The notes under the pieces are model-generated. The model did no database searches, was not told where the DNA came from, and saw nothing but the letters and a program-made list of their open reading frames with translations. Positions 39,860 to 48,180 of a stretch of DNA of 64,000 nucleotides are shown here, one piece after another. The stretch's first letter is position 1. The number at the start of each line of letters is the position of its first letter. This DNA comes from a virus, in the IMG/VR virus record IMGVR_UViG_3300014050_000017, positions 16,134 to 80,133 of that record. The stretch is one strand, 5' to 3'. A program made the translations under genes and the position numbers.

Positions 39860-42126
39860 TAGTTACCTGCTGCTTTCGCTATTGTTTCTTGGCTAGTAAG
39901 AGCCGCCTTGAGAGCAGCTACGTTTGCTTCTGGGTTACCGACACCGCTTAGGTTTACAGTAACTCCTCCGTAGTTATATGTAGTGCTATTAGGCGCCTGT
40001 ACTGGACCAGCACCAATAAAGTCTTTTACAAAACCTGCTAAAAGATTTCTACTAGTATTGTCTCCAGACTTTAAGAAATCTCCCATTGAGAACCTTGCAG
40101 ACTTTTTATCTTCAGATTCTCCACTAGGTCCTCCTTTACCAGGACCTTCACCGTAACCCCCGCCGCTAGAACCAAGCATGCCTTTATAGGTTCCGTCGCC
40201 ACCAGCCTTGCCTGTTCTCCAAGCAGAGTTGTTTACGGCAGTTAGGATTGCTTCTTTGTTACCCTTTTTAATAGCTTCAACAATTGCTGTGTAACCGCGT
40301 TCTTTTGCCTTGTTGCCAGTAAGGGTATCGATAGTTGCATCAAAACCTTGCTCCCAAGATGTATAAGCTTTAACACCTACTGGGTTCATAGACTTAGCGC
40401 CAGTTTTATTAAGTGTAGTGTTTAGTGGATTGAACTCTGCTGTGTTAACCCAGTGTCCTCCCTCAAACCTCATCCAGGTCATCAACGCATCGATGGCCTC
40501 ATTAGTGGGCTTCTTTGCGCCTAGTCTTTTTGCTAATTCTGTTGCCCATGATTTAGCGCTATAGCCACCAGCGGTAACATCCCCGCCGTCTCCTCTAAAT
40601 GGGTAGTTCTTTAATTCATGGTTAGGAACAATACGACCATCAACGTGAGGTACGAATAGCTCTGGTCCGCGCTCGCCGACAACGTATGGGGTTTTATTTT
40701 CTACACTACCGCCGTGCTCACGCTTTAATAGATAGCCTGCCCATGCCGCGTTCATAAATGCGCCAGCACCGCCAGCAACTCCAGAGGATAAGGTTTCTCC
40801 ACCGCTCTTGAAGAATCCAATGGTCTTTAATACTCCAGCAAACCTATCAATAAGGTTAAAGAACCCATTCATGTAACCAAGAATTCGGTTAGCAAATGTA
40901 AATGCCGCAGCCATAGTTGGCGCTACCTGTTGTAAGGTAGTCATAGACTGAGCAGTTCTTTCGCTGATAGAACTTACGGCAGCAGTGGTTGCTCCGTACT
41001 TTTCTCCTAGCTTCTTGAGGTCTCTGCCTGCAAATCGTTGACCACCACTTCGTGCCTTAAGCATAAGGCCATCTTCTATTTGCTTACGAAGAAGGGGGTC
41101 GTTTCCAAAATATTGGTCAAGCATAGATGCAAGAGCATTACCAGGCTGTAAAGATATCTGTACATCTTGTACAGTGATTGGTTCACTGCCCATTTTTTCT
41201 CTGTTTAACTTAGCCCAAATCTCATCAATAATCTGTGGCATAGGCTTAAGGCTGCCGTCCTCACCACGGATACGAATACCGATACCACGTAGCATGTTGA
41301 CGTTACGCGCTTGTTGAATAGAGCCATATGCACGTGCTGAACCTTCAACACCCATACCTGGAGTAATGTTTGACATCTGTGCAGAACCCAAAGCAACGCC
41401 AAGCATGCTAGGACCACCAATACCAAACTGTCGGAAGGTCTCCATCATCTTTGCTGGGTCCATCTTTGAGGTTATGGTTCCCTGCTTTGCAATCTCTTGT
41501 AGAAGAACAGTTGCTTCTTTATACGCTTTATCTTGTGAATTTTTTGTAGCGTCAAGGAACCCAGCAACAGGGTTATTGTTAAATGGCTGAACCTGTCCGT
41601 CAGGTCCGCGACGTCCTAAACCAGCTGCTGTTAAACCAGCCTGCTGTTGGTAAAACACCATACGAGAAGTTGCTAATTGCATTTCAACAGCTTCTTTGGT
41701 TCCTGGCATCATAGCCATGCTGCCAGCTCCTGCAGCAAATAGCGCGGTGCCTCGTGCAAAGGTGCGACCGCTACCGTCTCTATCTATAGGTGTGGCATTT
41801 CCATACTGAACGTTAGATGACCTAACATCAACAGGGTATGGTGGTCTGAAAACTAAATTAGAATCTGGCCCTCCGCCAGGAGGAAATACATTACCTGAAC
41901 CAGTTACAGTAAATACTGGATATGGGGCAACTTGGTTTGAGGCAGGGCCGCCACCATAACCGCCCCCGCTATCTCCAAAGCCTCTTAACTTTCCTAATGC
42001 AGAGGATAGGCTGTTACCCCAACTAGCTGTTGAAGAACCAATGGCTGAGAAGTCACGACGAATATCGGAGGCATAGCTCCGCAACTGTGACAGTAGGTTT
42101 AAAGACTTGATTGGGTCTTCAGCCAT
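39859..42126 (-). CDS. Tape-measure protein with lysozyme-like domain
   Basis: 755 residues. N-terminal Gly-rich linker, long helical region with Ala/Gly segments, a hydrophobic middle (AAAFTFANRILGYMNGFFNLI) and a family patch TPYVVGERGPELFVPH. Residues about 545-650 look like a lytic transglycosylase/lysozyme domain with WMRFEGGHW as the catalytic Glu region, followed by EFNPLNTT. It sets tail length and may cut peptidoglycan at entry. The start overlaps the end of the frameshifted chaperone. Confidence 0.85.
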   Translation of the reverse strand: MAEDPIKSLNLLSQLRSYASDIRRDFSAIGSSTASWGNSLSSALGKLRGFGDSGGGYGGGPASNQVAPYPVFTVTGSGNVFPPGGGPDSNLVFRPPYPVDVRSSNVQYGNATPIDRDGSGRTFARGTALFAAGAGSMAMMPGTKEAVEMQLATSRMVFYQQQAGLTAAGLGRRGPDGQVQPFNNNPVAGFLDATKNSQDKAYKEATVLLQEIAKQGTITSKMDPAKMMETFRQFGIGGPSMLGVALGSAQMSNITPGMGVEGSARAYGSIQQARNVNMLRGIGIRIRGEDGSLKPMPQIIDEIWAKLNREKMGSEPITVQDVQISLQPGNALASMLDQYFGNDPLLRKQIEDGLMLKARSGGQRFAGRDLKKLGEKYGATTAAVSSISERTAQSMTTLQQVAPTMAAAFTFANRILGYMNGFFNLIDRFAGVLKTIGFFKSGGETLSSGVAGGAGAFMNAAWAGYLLKREHGGSVENKTPYVVGERGPELFVPHVDGRIVPNHELKNYPFRGDGGDVTAGGYSAKSWATELAKRLGAKKPTNEAIDALMTWMRFEGGHWVNTAEFNPLNTTLNKTGAKSMNPVGVKAYTSWEQGFDATIDTLTGNKAKERGYTAIVEAIKKGNKEAILTAVNNSAWRTGKAGGDGTYKGMLGSSGGGYGEGPGKGGPSGESEDKKSARFSMGDFLKSGDNTSRNLLAGFVKDFIGAGPVQAPNSTTYNYGGVTVNLSGVGNPEANVAALKAALTSQETIAKAAGN

Positions 42127-43065
42127 TATGTTCCTCTATATCGTTGTGAACGCTCCAACCAGTTCTTTCTTTCACGAACTGAAAGGTTGCGTATATCTGT
42201 TAGGGTCCAACCAGGAAAGGTTCTTGTTAGAACCTCATACTGGTCCAGAAGGTCTTCGTAATCGGTTTCGCTATATACGAAACAAATCTAGCAAGCTAAG
42301 TGGTAGGTCCATTAACTCACCACATGCCTTGCAAGCCTTCTTCACCTCCCCTAGGCGTGGGCCTGGGTTACGTGCGATAATCTCATCGATTATCTTTGTG
42401 CGGTCTGCCATGCCAAGTGCAAGTGCAGTTCCCGCGCCAACAGATGGTGCTCCATTTAGTGAAACAATACAACCAGATAGTAATAGGGTATTAATTTCCG
42501 CTGGCGTCTTATCAACATTTTCCATAAGACGCTTTTGTGTTATTCCGTTAGGAAGTGCAACGACGGCTGTTCCCAGCTTAGTCTTTACCTCCCATTGCCT
42601 ATCTTCAATTGGGTCTTCTAGAGCTTTCACTGGAACATCAGTAGCTAAATCAATAGATGCGGTGTGCTCATCGTTACAGGAGAAGCACCGAACCTTTAGG
42701 TCTACTGTTGGTCCAAATGTTACCTTTCTGATACCCAATAGAATCGCGTCGCGGTCTCCCGCTAGCAAGATATCTAGGTCAGTAGAGGTGGCATTTTTAT
42801 TACCAAGCTTTACTAGACCTCTTTGTAGAAGAGCATTAAGGGCTTTGCCAGAAGAACCAGTCTTAGCAACTGCCTCTTCATCTGAGCCTGTAAGCTCTTT
42901 TACCTCTGCCGTAGTGTGTAGCACACCATCTAGGTCTACAAACCCACCAGGCAGTTGTACCTCAGACTCTGAAGGGGCCAGCGTTTTAATCTGTTTCGCT
43001 GGCTCCTCCATAGCCTGTTCAGCAAACTTAGCTACAAGTTGTGCATCCGTAATAATTTCTGACAT
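42126..43065 (-). CDS. Tail assembly chaperone, +1 frameshift fusion product
   Basis: The gene from 43065 stops at TAG 42271. The +1 frame beyond it is open for 50 codons to TAA 42126-42128, on top of the tape-measure ATG. Joining at TTT-C (42279-42282) gives a 312-residue protein ending with VYSETDYEDLLDQYEVL and a basic RNLSVRERKNWLERSQ tail. The +1 frame has its own stop just upstream, so the shift must fall within GAT TTG TTT CGT ATA; only TTT-C lets the tRNA re-pair fully. Tail genes before the tape measure often encode such fusion chaperones. The site is inferred and unproven. Confidence 0.7.
42271..43065 (-). CDS. Tail assembly chaperone, unshifted form (T4 gp26-like family)
   Basis: 264 residues. 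LPGGFVDLDGVLHTTAEVKELTG and LLGIRKVTFGP match the group related to T4 baseplate protein gp26. Two knuckles, CFSC and CKAC, are well apart and may share a zinc. The position is right for a chaperone: after the tube gene and before the tape measure. The frame ends LDLFRI at a TAG that appears to be bypassed in part by the +1 shift. Confidence 0.78.
   Translation of the reverse strand: MSEIITDAQLVAKFAEQAMEEPAKQIKTLAPSESEVQLPGGFVDLDGVLHTTAEVKELTGSDEEAVAKTGSSGKALNALLQRGLVKLGNKNATSTDLDILLAGDRDAILLGIRKVTFGPTVDLKVRCFSCNDEHTASIDLATDVPVKALEDPIEDRQWEVKTKLGTAVVALPNGITQKRLMENVDKTPAEINTLLLSGCIVSLNGAPSVGAGTALALGMADRTKIIDEIIARNPGPRLGEVKKACKACGELMDLPLSLLDLFRI
42279..42282 (-). promoter_or_regulatory. Putative +1 programmed frameshift site (TTT-C)
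   Basis: On the minus strand the zero-frame codons are TTG TTT CGT ATA TAG. The tRNA on TTT can slip to TTC, after which GTA TAT AGC is read. A rare-looking ATA and a stop codon follow three to six bases on, which would slow the ribosome. No upstream ribosome-like stimulator was confirmed. Confidence 0.55.
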
Positions 43066-43090
43066 CTTATACTCCTATTTCATATCGTTA

Positions 43091-43747
43091 TTAAACGATT
43101 GCTTTGCGGTCTTTATCCACGAAGGTGACCGATAGACCTTCATGTACAAGCGACATAGATTCAAATAGAATCGCGCCGTCCGCAGCATTTAGGTCTGTAT
43201 AGTTTAGCGTAGTAATCCAAGCGTTGTGAATCTTGAACGCCATACGAGGAATGTTTGCGCCTTCTTCAGTGATGCCCTTTGTGTTTGGGTGGTCCATTAC
43301 ATAAAGGTTGATATCTACACGGAAGCTCTTAGATGTTGAAGTATCTGAGCGCATTGCGATACCTTCACCAGATGCTGCGGCAAATAGACCACGCATCCAT
43401 GTAATAGCTTGGTCATTGCCAAATAGCACGCCACGCTGGAAGGTAACAGGGGTAAAGGTAGTCATACCAGGAATCTGGTGAACGGTAGTGTTATAGCCAC
43501 CTTCACGATACTGGATAGACTGTGTGTTAATGCTTAGACCAGAAATCTGGCTGAAGCCACCAAGCCAACCGTTGGACTTACCTTCTACGAAAGGGGTCTT
43601 CTTGTCGCTCTGGTTAATTTTTGTGCTAAAAAGATTCTCAGGCTTTCCACCCTCAGCTGCTGCTGGTGAAAACTCTGCAACGAACCGAAACGAGCGTAAC
43701 GGGTCTGACGCTATTGTAGAGAATCTATTGATAATGCTTGTTGTCAT
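43091..43747 (-). CDS. Tail tube protein (gp19-like)
   Basis: 218 residues of the T4 gp19 family: DPLRSFRFVAEFSP, the GFSQISGLSI segment, YREGGYNTTVHQIPG, and a strand-rich end with FKIHNAWITTLNYTDL. It stacks as hexamers inside the sheath to make the inner tube. Its place directly after the sheath gene is usual. An insertion after residue 30 (EGGKPENLFSTK) is longer than in T4. Confidence 0.9.
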   Translation of the reverse strand: MTTSIINRFSTIASDPLRSFRFVAEFSPAAAEGGKPENLFSTKINQSDKKTPFVEGKSNGWLGGFSQISGLSINTQSIQYREGGYNTTVHQIPGMTTFTPVTFQRGVLFGNDQAITWMRGLFAAASGEGIAMRSDTSTSKSFRVDINLYVMDHPNTKGITEEGANIPRMAFKIHNAWITTLNYTDLNAADGAILFESMSLVHEGLSVTFVDKDRKAIV

Positions 43748-43761
43748 TTACTGGCTCTCCT

Positions 43762-45264
43762 TTACGCCACAGTAACGGTGGTTCCACCGTCAAACTGACC
43801 AATTTTGATGACCACGAATTCGGCTGGACGCTGTAGAGCAACGCCAACTTCAATGTGTACCTCTCCGTTATCAATAAGGTACTGAGGGTTATTCTCAGCA
43901 TCTACCTTAACGAAGAATGCTTCTGATGGAGTTCCTCCACGAAGACCTCCCTGACTCCAGAACTGGGTCAAGAAAGATGTGCAAGCAGTTTCCAAACGAC
44001 GCCATAGAGCTGGGTCATTAGGCTCAAAGATTGCAAACTCTGTCAAGTCTGTTAGAGACTTGCGTAAGTAAATAAGGCTACGACGTACAGGTACGTACTT
44101 GTCTACATATCCACGCTTTAGTGTTCGTGCACCCATTACAACAAAGCCAGAACCTGGAATAAAACGAATAGCGTTTACAGGAGCTGCTGCGGTGTTAAGG
44201 GCATCAAGGTTTGCGTTTGTAAGTAGGCGTGTTGATACAACACCTGCAAGACGTGCCTGAAGTCCCGCTGGTGCCTTGAATACTCCGCGAGATGTGTCAG
44301 TAGAGGCGATAAGACCAGCAACAGCTGCTCCTGCTCCTACAGTAAGTGTCTTACCTGAGACTGCACCTAGTTCAAGAGTTGGGTCTGAGATAACAAGTGG
44401 TGGATAGTAAACCGCAGCTAAAGAAGATGCAGTGTATGTTCCAGCCAGAGTTAACTGGTTAGCTGGGGTGTCGTTTACGCCATCAACAACAACAAATACG
44501 TCATCGCGTCCTTCAGCATAGCTGATAGCTGCATTAACTACGTTAGCTGATGTCTGACCAGGTAGGTTAAGAACCAAAGATTCTCTAACTGTATCGTGAG
44601 CTGAAAGGCCTGCTGAGTAATCAGTAAGACCTACAGCGTTCCCTGTAGTTCCACCTGATAGAGCTTGGTTAGTTACAACTGCTGGGTTTCTTGTGCTTCC
44701 AGTATTTCCAGAGTTAAGGTCTACAAGAGTGACATAATTAGAAACAGTGTTAACTGTATCTGGTGCATAGCGAGAGTCGGTTGCAGTCATTGAAAGCTGA
44801 GTAAATGTCTCTACGATATCTGCGTCAGTTACTCCGCCGTTATAGATGGTTAGGTCAAAGTATCCAGTTTCAATAGAGTTAGAAACAGAGATGTTTAAAT
44901 CGTTACCCCAACGACCAGCGTTCTTAGCAAGAACCTGTAGTGTTGCAGATGGGCTTACAGCACGGTCGTTCAGAGAGCGTGTAGCTGTCTGTGCGCTTGC
45001 TGCAATGCGGGTTACGTATAGTTGGCTTCCACCATTTGAGAAGAACATATAAACTGCAAGTGGTAGGTCATTGCTTGTGTAAGTATTCCATGAGCCAAAC
45101 TTTGTTACATACTGGCTCCAAGATGTTACCAACGTTGGTGAGCTGATTGGGCCTCGGTCGCTCACGCCGACAAGAGCAGATACAAACTGTGATGCAGCTC
45201 CAGGAAGTGGTTGTACGGGATTTAACGTTTCTTGAACGTATACCCCAGGGCGTTGAAATGCCAT
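43762..45264 (-). CDS. Contractile tail sheath protein
   Basis: 500 residues. MAFQRPGVYVQETLNPVQP and LVGVSDRGPISSPTLVTSW are the characteristic N-terminus, with a C-terminal domain around GYVDKYVPVRRSLIYLRKSL and NGEVHIEVGVALQRPAEFVV. The middle (about 90-300) carries a beta-rich insert. It contracts on attachment and drives the tube. AAGGAG lies just upstream. It shows that the virus is a myovirus. Confidence 0.95.
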   Translation of the reverse strand: MAFQRPGVYVQETLNPVQPLPGAASQFVSALVGVSDRGPISSPTLVTSWSQYVTKFGSWNTYTSNDLPLAVYMFFSNGGSQLYVTRIAASAQTATRSLNDRAVSPSATLQVLAKNAGRWGNDLNISVSNSIETGYFDLTIYNGGVTDADIVETFTQLSMTATDSRYAPDTVNTVSNYVTLVDLNSGNTGSTRNPAVVTNQALSGGTTGNAVGLTDYSAGLSAHDTVRESLVLNLPGQTSANVVNAAISYAEGRDDVFVVVDGVNDTPANQLTLAGTYTASSLAAVYYPPLVISDPTLELGAVSGKTLTVGAGAAVAGLIASTDTSRGVFKAPAGLQARLAGVVSTRLLTNANLDALNTAAAPVNAIRFIPGSGFVVMGARTLKRGYVDKYVPVRRSLIYLRKSLTDLTEFAIFEPNDPALWRRLETACTSFLTQFWSQGGLRGGTPSEAFFVKVDAENNPQYLIDNGEVHIEVGVALQRPAEFVVIKIGQFDGGTTVTVA

Positions 45265-45306
45265 TTAGATAATCTCCTTAGTTAGGTTATATATAAAGTC
45301 CATGTA

Positions 45307-45972
45307 TTAAACGATTGTTAGGTCAGAAGGTATAGACGTATTTTCTACTGGATTATTAATGAATACCTCTTCAACAGCCTGAACTCTTTGAGCGGCTACT
45401 GCTGGGGTAAGCTCACTAATTACTCTTACTGTAAAAACGTTACGTAGAAGTCTTCGGTTTCCACTTTCCGAATCCTCAAACGTATCCCTCTTTACATATC
45501 CATCTACAAACATAGAACGCCATCCAGTTTGAGTACCTAGTTGGTTACTTACTGGCAGCTTTCCATATTTAGCTGGAAACTTATTCCACATCTGAAACAG
45601 GATTGCCCTGTCATGTCGTGGGTGTCTTGCGTGTGTGGTTATCTGGTAGATAATGTCAAAAGCAACTGGGATGTCATATTCGTATGTATATCCAGTTTCA
45701 GGCTGCTGGGTTCCCATAAAATCTGTATCAAATAGACGACCTTGATGTTGTCTATCGTTAGCATGAATAATATCCACCAGGTCGATGGTTACAAATGGAA
45801 ACTCTTGCGCTCTAACTTCTACATCTGGATATCCAAACCACACCTTTACTGGTCGGGTTTTGATGGTCCCTGTAGGTCCGTTAGCGGCAGCTGACTTCTC
45901 ATCTGCAACGGTCATTCCTTGAACAAATGTCTTGAGGGCTTCATCCTCAGCGATAAGAAACGGATTACCCAT
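45307..45972 (-). CDS. Tail terminator / sheath-end-like protein
   Basis: 221 residues from ATG 45972 (the frame runs back to 46020 inside the next gene). TRPVKVWFGYPDVEVRAQEFPFVTIDLVD and YDIPVAFDIIYQITTHARHPRHDRAIL resemble phage tail-completion proteins, and the position before the sheath gene is correct. The specific family is not certain. Confidence 0.6.
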   Translation of the reverse strand: MGNPFLIAEDEALKTFVQGMTVADEKSAAANGPTGTIKTRPVKVWFGYPDVEVRAQEFPFVTIDLVDIIHANDRQHQGRLFDTDFMGTQQPETGYTYEYDIPVAFDIIYQITTHARHPRHDRAILFQMWNKFPAKYGKLPVSNQLGTQTGWRSMFVDGYVKRDTFEDSESGNRRLLRNVFTVRVISELTPAVAAQRVQAVEEVFINNPVENTSIPSDLTIV

Positions 45973-46294
45973 GGAAGGCTCTAGTCTCTTCAATGATGGC
46001 GTCAATAACAACGTCATCAATTATCTGGGCTAGGTACTTATCTAAATTGTATGAGAGGGGTCTGATAGCCGCCTTGTGGGGCTCAGACATGGAGCCATAC
46101 TCCGAGTTATAAAACTCTTCTTCTTTGCTCTCTGGATACAGTACTTTGATGTCATCATTTTGATGACCAACCTGCACAGAGTTAATAAGCTCTTCAGACC
46201 ACCCAGATTTTTTGGCGCGGGAACGGAGGTCGTAAGTCATATCGTCTACGACCCTGCTAGCGTTATCTTTAATTAGATTTTCTACGCTTGACAC
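45965..46294 (-). CDS. Neck/completion-like protein, 109 aa
   Basis: Helical with a short centre (DDIKVLYPESKEEEF) and YNLDKYLAQIIDDVVIDAII near the end. It lies where HK97 gp10-type or neck proteins are found. The tail-terminator-like gene overlaps it by eight bases. The call rests mainly on position. Confidence 0.45.
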   Translation of the reverse strand: MSSVENLIKDNASRVVDDMTYDLRSRAKKSGWSEELINSVQVGHQNDDIKVLYPESKEEEFYNSEYGSMSEPHKAAIRPLSYNLDKYLAQIIDDVVIDAIIEETRAFHG

Positions 46295-46427
46295 GCTTAG
46301 TCTTCTTCCCTAATAGGTACCCAGTCACAGCTCCAGCCAACATTGCCGCAGTGTGGGCCTGAGGAATAGCCTTGCCAATCTCTTCTCTGAAATCTGTATC
46401 AGAGGCTGAAGATATTTTTTCAGACAT
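46269..46427 (-). CDS. Small protein with one membrane-like segment, 52 aa
   Basis: ATG 46427 follows AGGAT; ATG 46433 two codons earlier is possible. A polar start (SEKISSASDTDFREEIGK) leads to a Gly/Ala-rich hydrophobic stretch (TAAMLAGAVTGYLLG) and a very basic tail (KKTKRVKRRKSN). One membrane span with a positive end is plausible. The stop overlaps the start of the 45965-46294 gene. Confidence 0.55.
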   Translation of the reverse strand: MSEKISSASDTDFREEIGKAIPQAHTAAMLAGAVTGYLLGKKTKRVKRRKSN

Positions 46428-46507
46428 GGACATCCTAGGTTTTCGCAGGGTACAACGCAGGGGTGAAGCTATGAATCCCGCATGGATTCACTACTAGGAT
46501 AAAGCAA

Positions 46508-46527
46508 AGGGCCCCTTTCGGGGCCCT
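46508..46527 (-). terminator. Rho-independent terminator
   Basis: An 8-bp stem (AGGGCCCC / GGGGCCCT) with loop TTTC lies eight bases after the stop of the 46535-46738 gene; a short T-containing stretch follows. It separates the lysine-rich set from the neck genes. Confidence 0.8.
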
Positions 46528-46534
46528 AAGCGGA

Positions 46535-46738
46535 TTACTTCTTTTTTATCTTCTTGATAATAGCGGCATCAATCTTCTTGTCTTCCGCCATAGTCTTTGG
46601 CTTCTTCTTTTTGCCATGGGCTTTATCAGCCTTTTCAAACTTTGCCTTCTGAGCAGGGGTCATACCCTTGGTCATCTGGGCATCTTTCTTCTTGTCTTTG
46701 GCTTCTGTGTACTTGCCACTCATAAAACCTTTAGCCAT
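46535..46738 (-). CDS. Lys-rich small protein, 67 aa
   Basis: Almost one third Lys, with MTKGMTPAQKAKFEKADKAH and a KKKKPKT patch, ending KKIKKK. Probably unfolded or helical on binding nucleic acid or the capsid. It is one of five tiny overlapping genes in a row (46535-47357). No family name. Confidence 0.6.
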   Translation of the reverse strand: MAKGFMSGKYTEAKDKKKDAQMTKGMTPAQKAKFEKADKAHGKKKKPKTMAEDKKIDAAIIKKIKKK

Positions 46739-46881
46739 TACATGCCCTTCTTTCTGACCATAGATGCTTTCTTAGCCTTTGCAGGTGCACCCTTCTTTGC
46801 AGCAAACTTCTTGTTCGCTGCCTGCAGGGTCTTCATTCCGTGCTTGTTCTTTGGTTGTCCACAGCCGCAAGTCGCGCACAT
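46738..46881 (-). CDS. Tiny Cys-motif Lys-rich protein, 47 aa
   Basis: Starts MCATCGCGQPK and continues as a Lys/Ala-rich basic chain (KKFAAKKGAPAKAKKAS). The Cys-x2-Cys-x-Cys head is shared with the next gene upstream. The stop and the next start overlap (TAATG). The duplication and coupling argue that it is translated. Confidence 0.55.
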   Translation of the reverse strand: MCATCGCGQPKNKHGMKTLQAANKKFAAKKGAPAKAKKASMVRKKGM

Positions 46882-47057
46882 TACTTCCTCTTTCCCTTAG
46901 CACGGAGGGCAGCAAAGTCAGAACCTTCTAGCTTTCCATCCTTATCTACATCAAGCTTCTTCTGCTTAGGTGACATGCCCTTTGGAGCAGCCTTCTTAGC
47001 AGCCTTCTTTGCAGGGGCTTTCTTTTTCTTACCCATACATCCACATGTAGCGCACAT
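46881..47057 (-). CDS. Tiny Cys-motif protein with EF-hand-like loop, 58 aa
   Basis: Starts MCATCGCMGKKKK, the same head as the 46738-46881 product. After a Lys/Ala tract comes LDVDKDGKLEGSDF, which fits the D-x-D-x-D-G-x-L pattern of an EF-hand or dockerin calcium loop (Asp in place of the final Glu). A Lys/Arg tail closes it. It might bind calcium in the virion. Four-base overlaps tie it to both neighbours. Confidence 0.55.
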   Translation of the reverse strand: MCATCGCMGKKKKAPAKKAAKKAAPKGMSPKQKKLDVDKDGKLEGSDFAALRAKGKRK

Positions 47058-47227
47058 TACTTTTTCTTCTTTCTTGCAGCAGCCATGTTGTCTACGAGGT
47101 TAGGATAGGGACGGCCTGCTGCTTTCGCCCTAGCCTTTGCAGATGCTTTCTGCGACTTACTAAGTTTACTGGATTTACCTGGGGTTGGGTCTTTCTTATC
47201 CCAGACTGGCTTATCTTTTTTTGCCAC
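47057..47227 (-). CDS. Tiny basic protein, 56 aa (GTG start)
   Basis: GTG 47227 has GGAG seven bases upstream; there is no ATG nearby. The chain is Lys/Ala/Ser-rich with KSSKLSKSQKASAKARAKAA and ends in RKKKK after GRPYPNLVDNM. It overlaps the next upstream gene by 17 bases in another frame. Function unknown. Confidence 0.5.
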   Translation of the reverse strand: MAKKDKPVWDKKDPTPGKSSKLSKSQKASAKARAKAAGRPYPNLVDNMAAARKKKK

Positions 47228-47357
47228 TTGATGCTCCTTTTTTCTTAACTTTTTTAGGAAGAGCCTTACCCTTAGGGGTTTTTTCCTCCCACTCCTTAGC
47301 CATCTCTGGGTGCTTGGCGTACATGAACTTACGCTGCTGTTGAGATTTGAATGGCAT
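47211..47357 (-). CDS. Small phage protein of the QQRKFMYAKHPE type, 48 aa
   Basis: ATG 47357. The opening FKSQQQRKFMYAKHPEMAKE and the EKTPKGKALP stretch form a pattern I have seen in many phage genomes as a short conserved protein of unknown role, often near head genes. The rest is Lys-rich. The stop falls inside the GTG-start gene. Confidence 0.6.
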   Translation of the reverse strand: MPFKSQQQRKFMYAKHPEMAKEWEEKTPKGKALPKKVKKKGASSGKKR

Positions 47358-47641
47358 TAGAATACTGTTGAGTAGACTACGGATACTGCGTTAGCACCCG
47401 TGGTGATAGCGGCTACTGCATATAGCTTGTCCCCAGCGTTAAGGTCAAATCTATAAGCAGAATCTTTCTTTACAGTAAGGCCTTTGTCTGCTCCAGAAGT
47501 AGCAACTTGAGCATCGCCAACATAGATAGAGTTATTATCGTCGTTAACGATTGTGACTGTAGTGGTAGGTTCTTTTGGTCCAAGGTGTACAAGTAGGACG
47601 GGAGTAGTTCCTACGGTAAACGCTTGATGATTTAAAGCCAT
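47357..47641 (-). CDS. Small beta-rich virion-like protein, 94 aa
   Basis: Strands such as HQAFTVGTTPVLLVHL, TTVTIVNDDNNSIYVGD and YRFDLNAGDKLYAVAAI point to a compact beta sandwich. Size and position suit a capsid decoration or fibre-base protein. The same fold style is seen in 53661-53966. Specific role unknown. Confidence 0.55.
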   Translation of the reverse strand: MALNHQAFTVGTTPVLLVHLGPKEPTTTVTIVNDDNNSIYVGDAQVATSGADKGLTVKKDSAYRFDLNAGDKLYAVAAITTGANAVSVVYSTVF

Positions 47642-47649
47642 ATGGCCTC

Positions 47650-48180
47650 CTATTTAATGTACCCAGCAAGAGCTAGGAACTGTGGGTCATTGACCATTTC
47701 GTCGGCCATAACCTGCATACATTCTACAATGATGAGGGTATATCTTTCAGCAACAATGCCTGCCTGTTGAATAAAATAAGGGCGATAAACCTGGCCCTTC
47801 CATAGGATACGACCACGAGCTTGAAGGTCTGGGTTGCCAATGACTCCTGGTACAACGCGCTCAACATCTTCAGCGTTTAGGGTTAGGTGTAAAGAGTCAG
47901 CCCCATAGTAACCGCGCTGACTGTTCTTAATGCTTCCTTGTTTAATTACTGCACGAATAACAGGTAGGTCAAACGGGCCGCGCCAAATACGTCCACCTGT
48001 AGATGTAGATAGGTCTTGGCCAACATCGTAGATAGGGTCAAGCACAGTTGCTTCTGGGTCCCATACAAACCACTTAGCAGTAGTTCCTACAGGTCTCTTG
48101 AGGTCTTTATCAATACCGTCTAGGACCTTGTTGGTTTCAAAGTCTGCGTCAAAACGACCGCCTGGTGCGTGAGCTCTCAT
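47650..48180 (-). CDS. Head-closure/neck-like protein, 176 aa
   Basis: Beta-rich with RGRILWKGQVYRPYFIQQ and a C-terminal helix (VECMQVMADEMVNDP). Head-closure proteins of contractile phages have this size and gene position, between the adhesins and the tail terminator. There is no firm family match. The start overlaps the glycosyltransferase stop. Confidence 0.5.
   Translation of the reverse strand: MRAHAPGGRFDADFETNKVLDGIDKDLKRPVGTTAKWFVWDPEATVLDPIYDVGQDLSTSTGGRIWRGPFDLPVIRAVIKQGSIKNSQRGYYGADSLHLTLNAEDVERVVPGVIGNPDLQARGRILWKGQVYRPYFIQQAGIVAERYTLIIVECMQVMADEMVNDPQFLALAGYIK

Noticed and set aside
42107-43135. 342-residue open frame on the + strand.
   Set aside because: It is antisense to the tail chaperone, is Ser/Arg/Pro-rich with no domain, and has no ribosome site; it is a shadow of the real gene.
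46473-46489. GAATCC / GGATTC hairpin near the 46.5 kb terminator.
   Set aside because: Only 6-7 bp with no T-run, and the adjacent 8-bp GC hairpin explains termination better.
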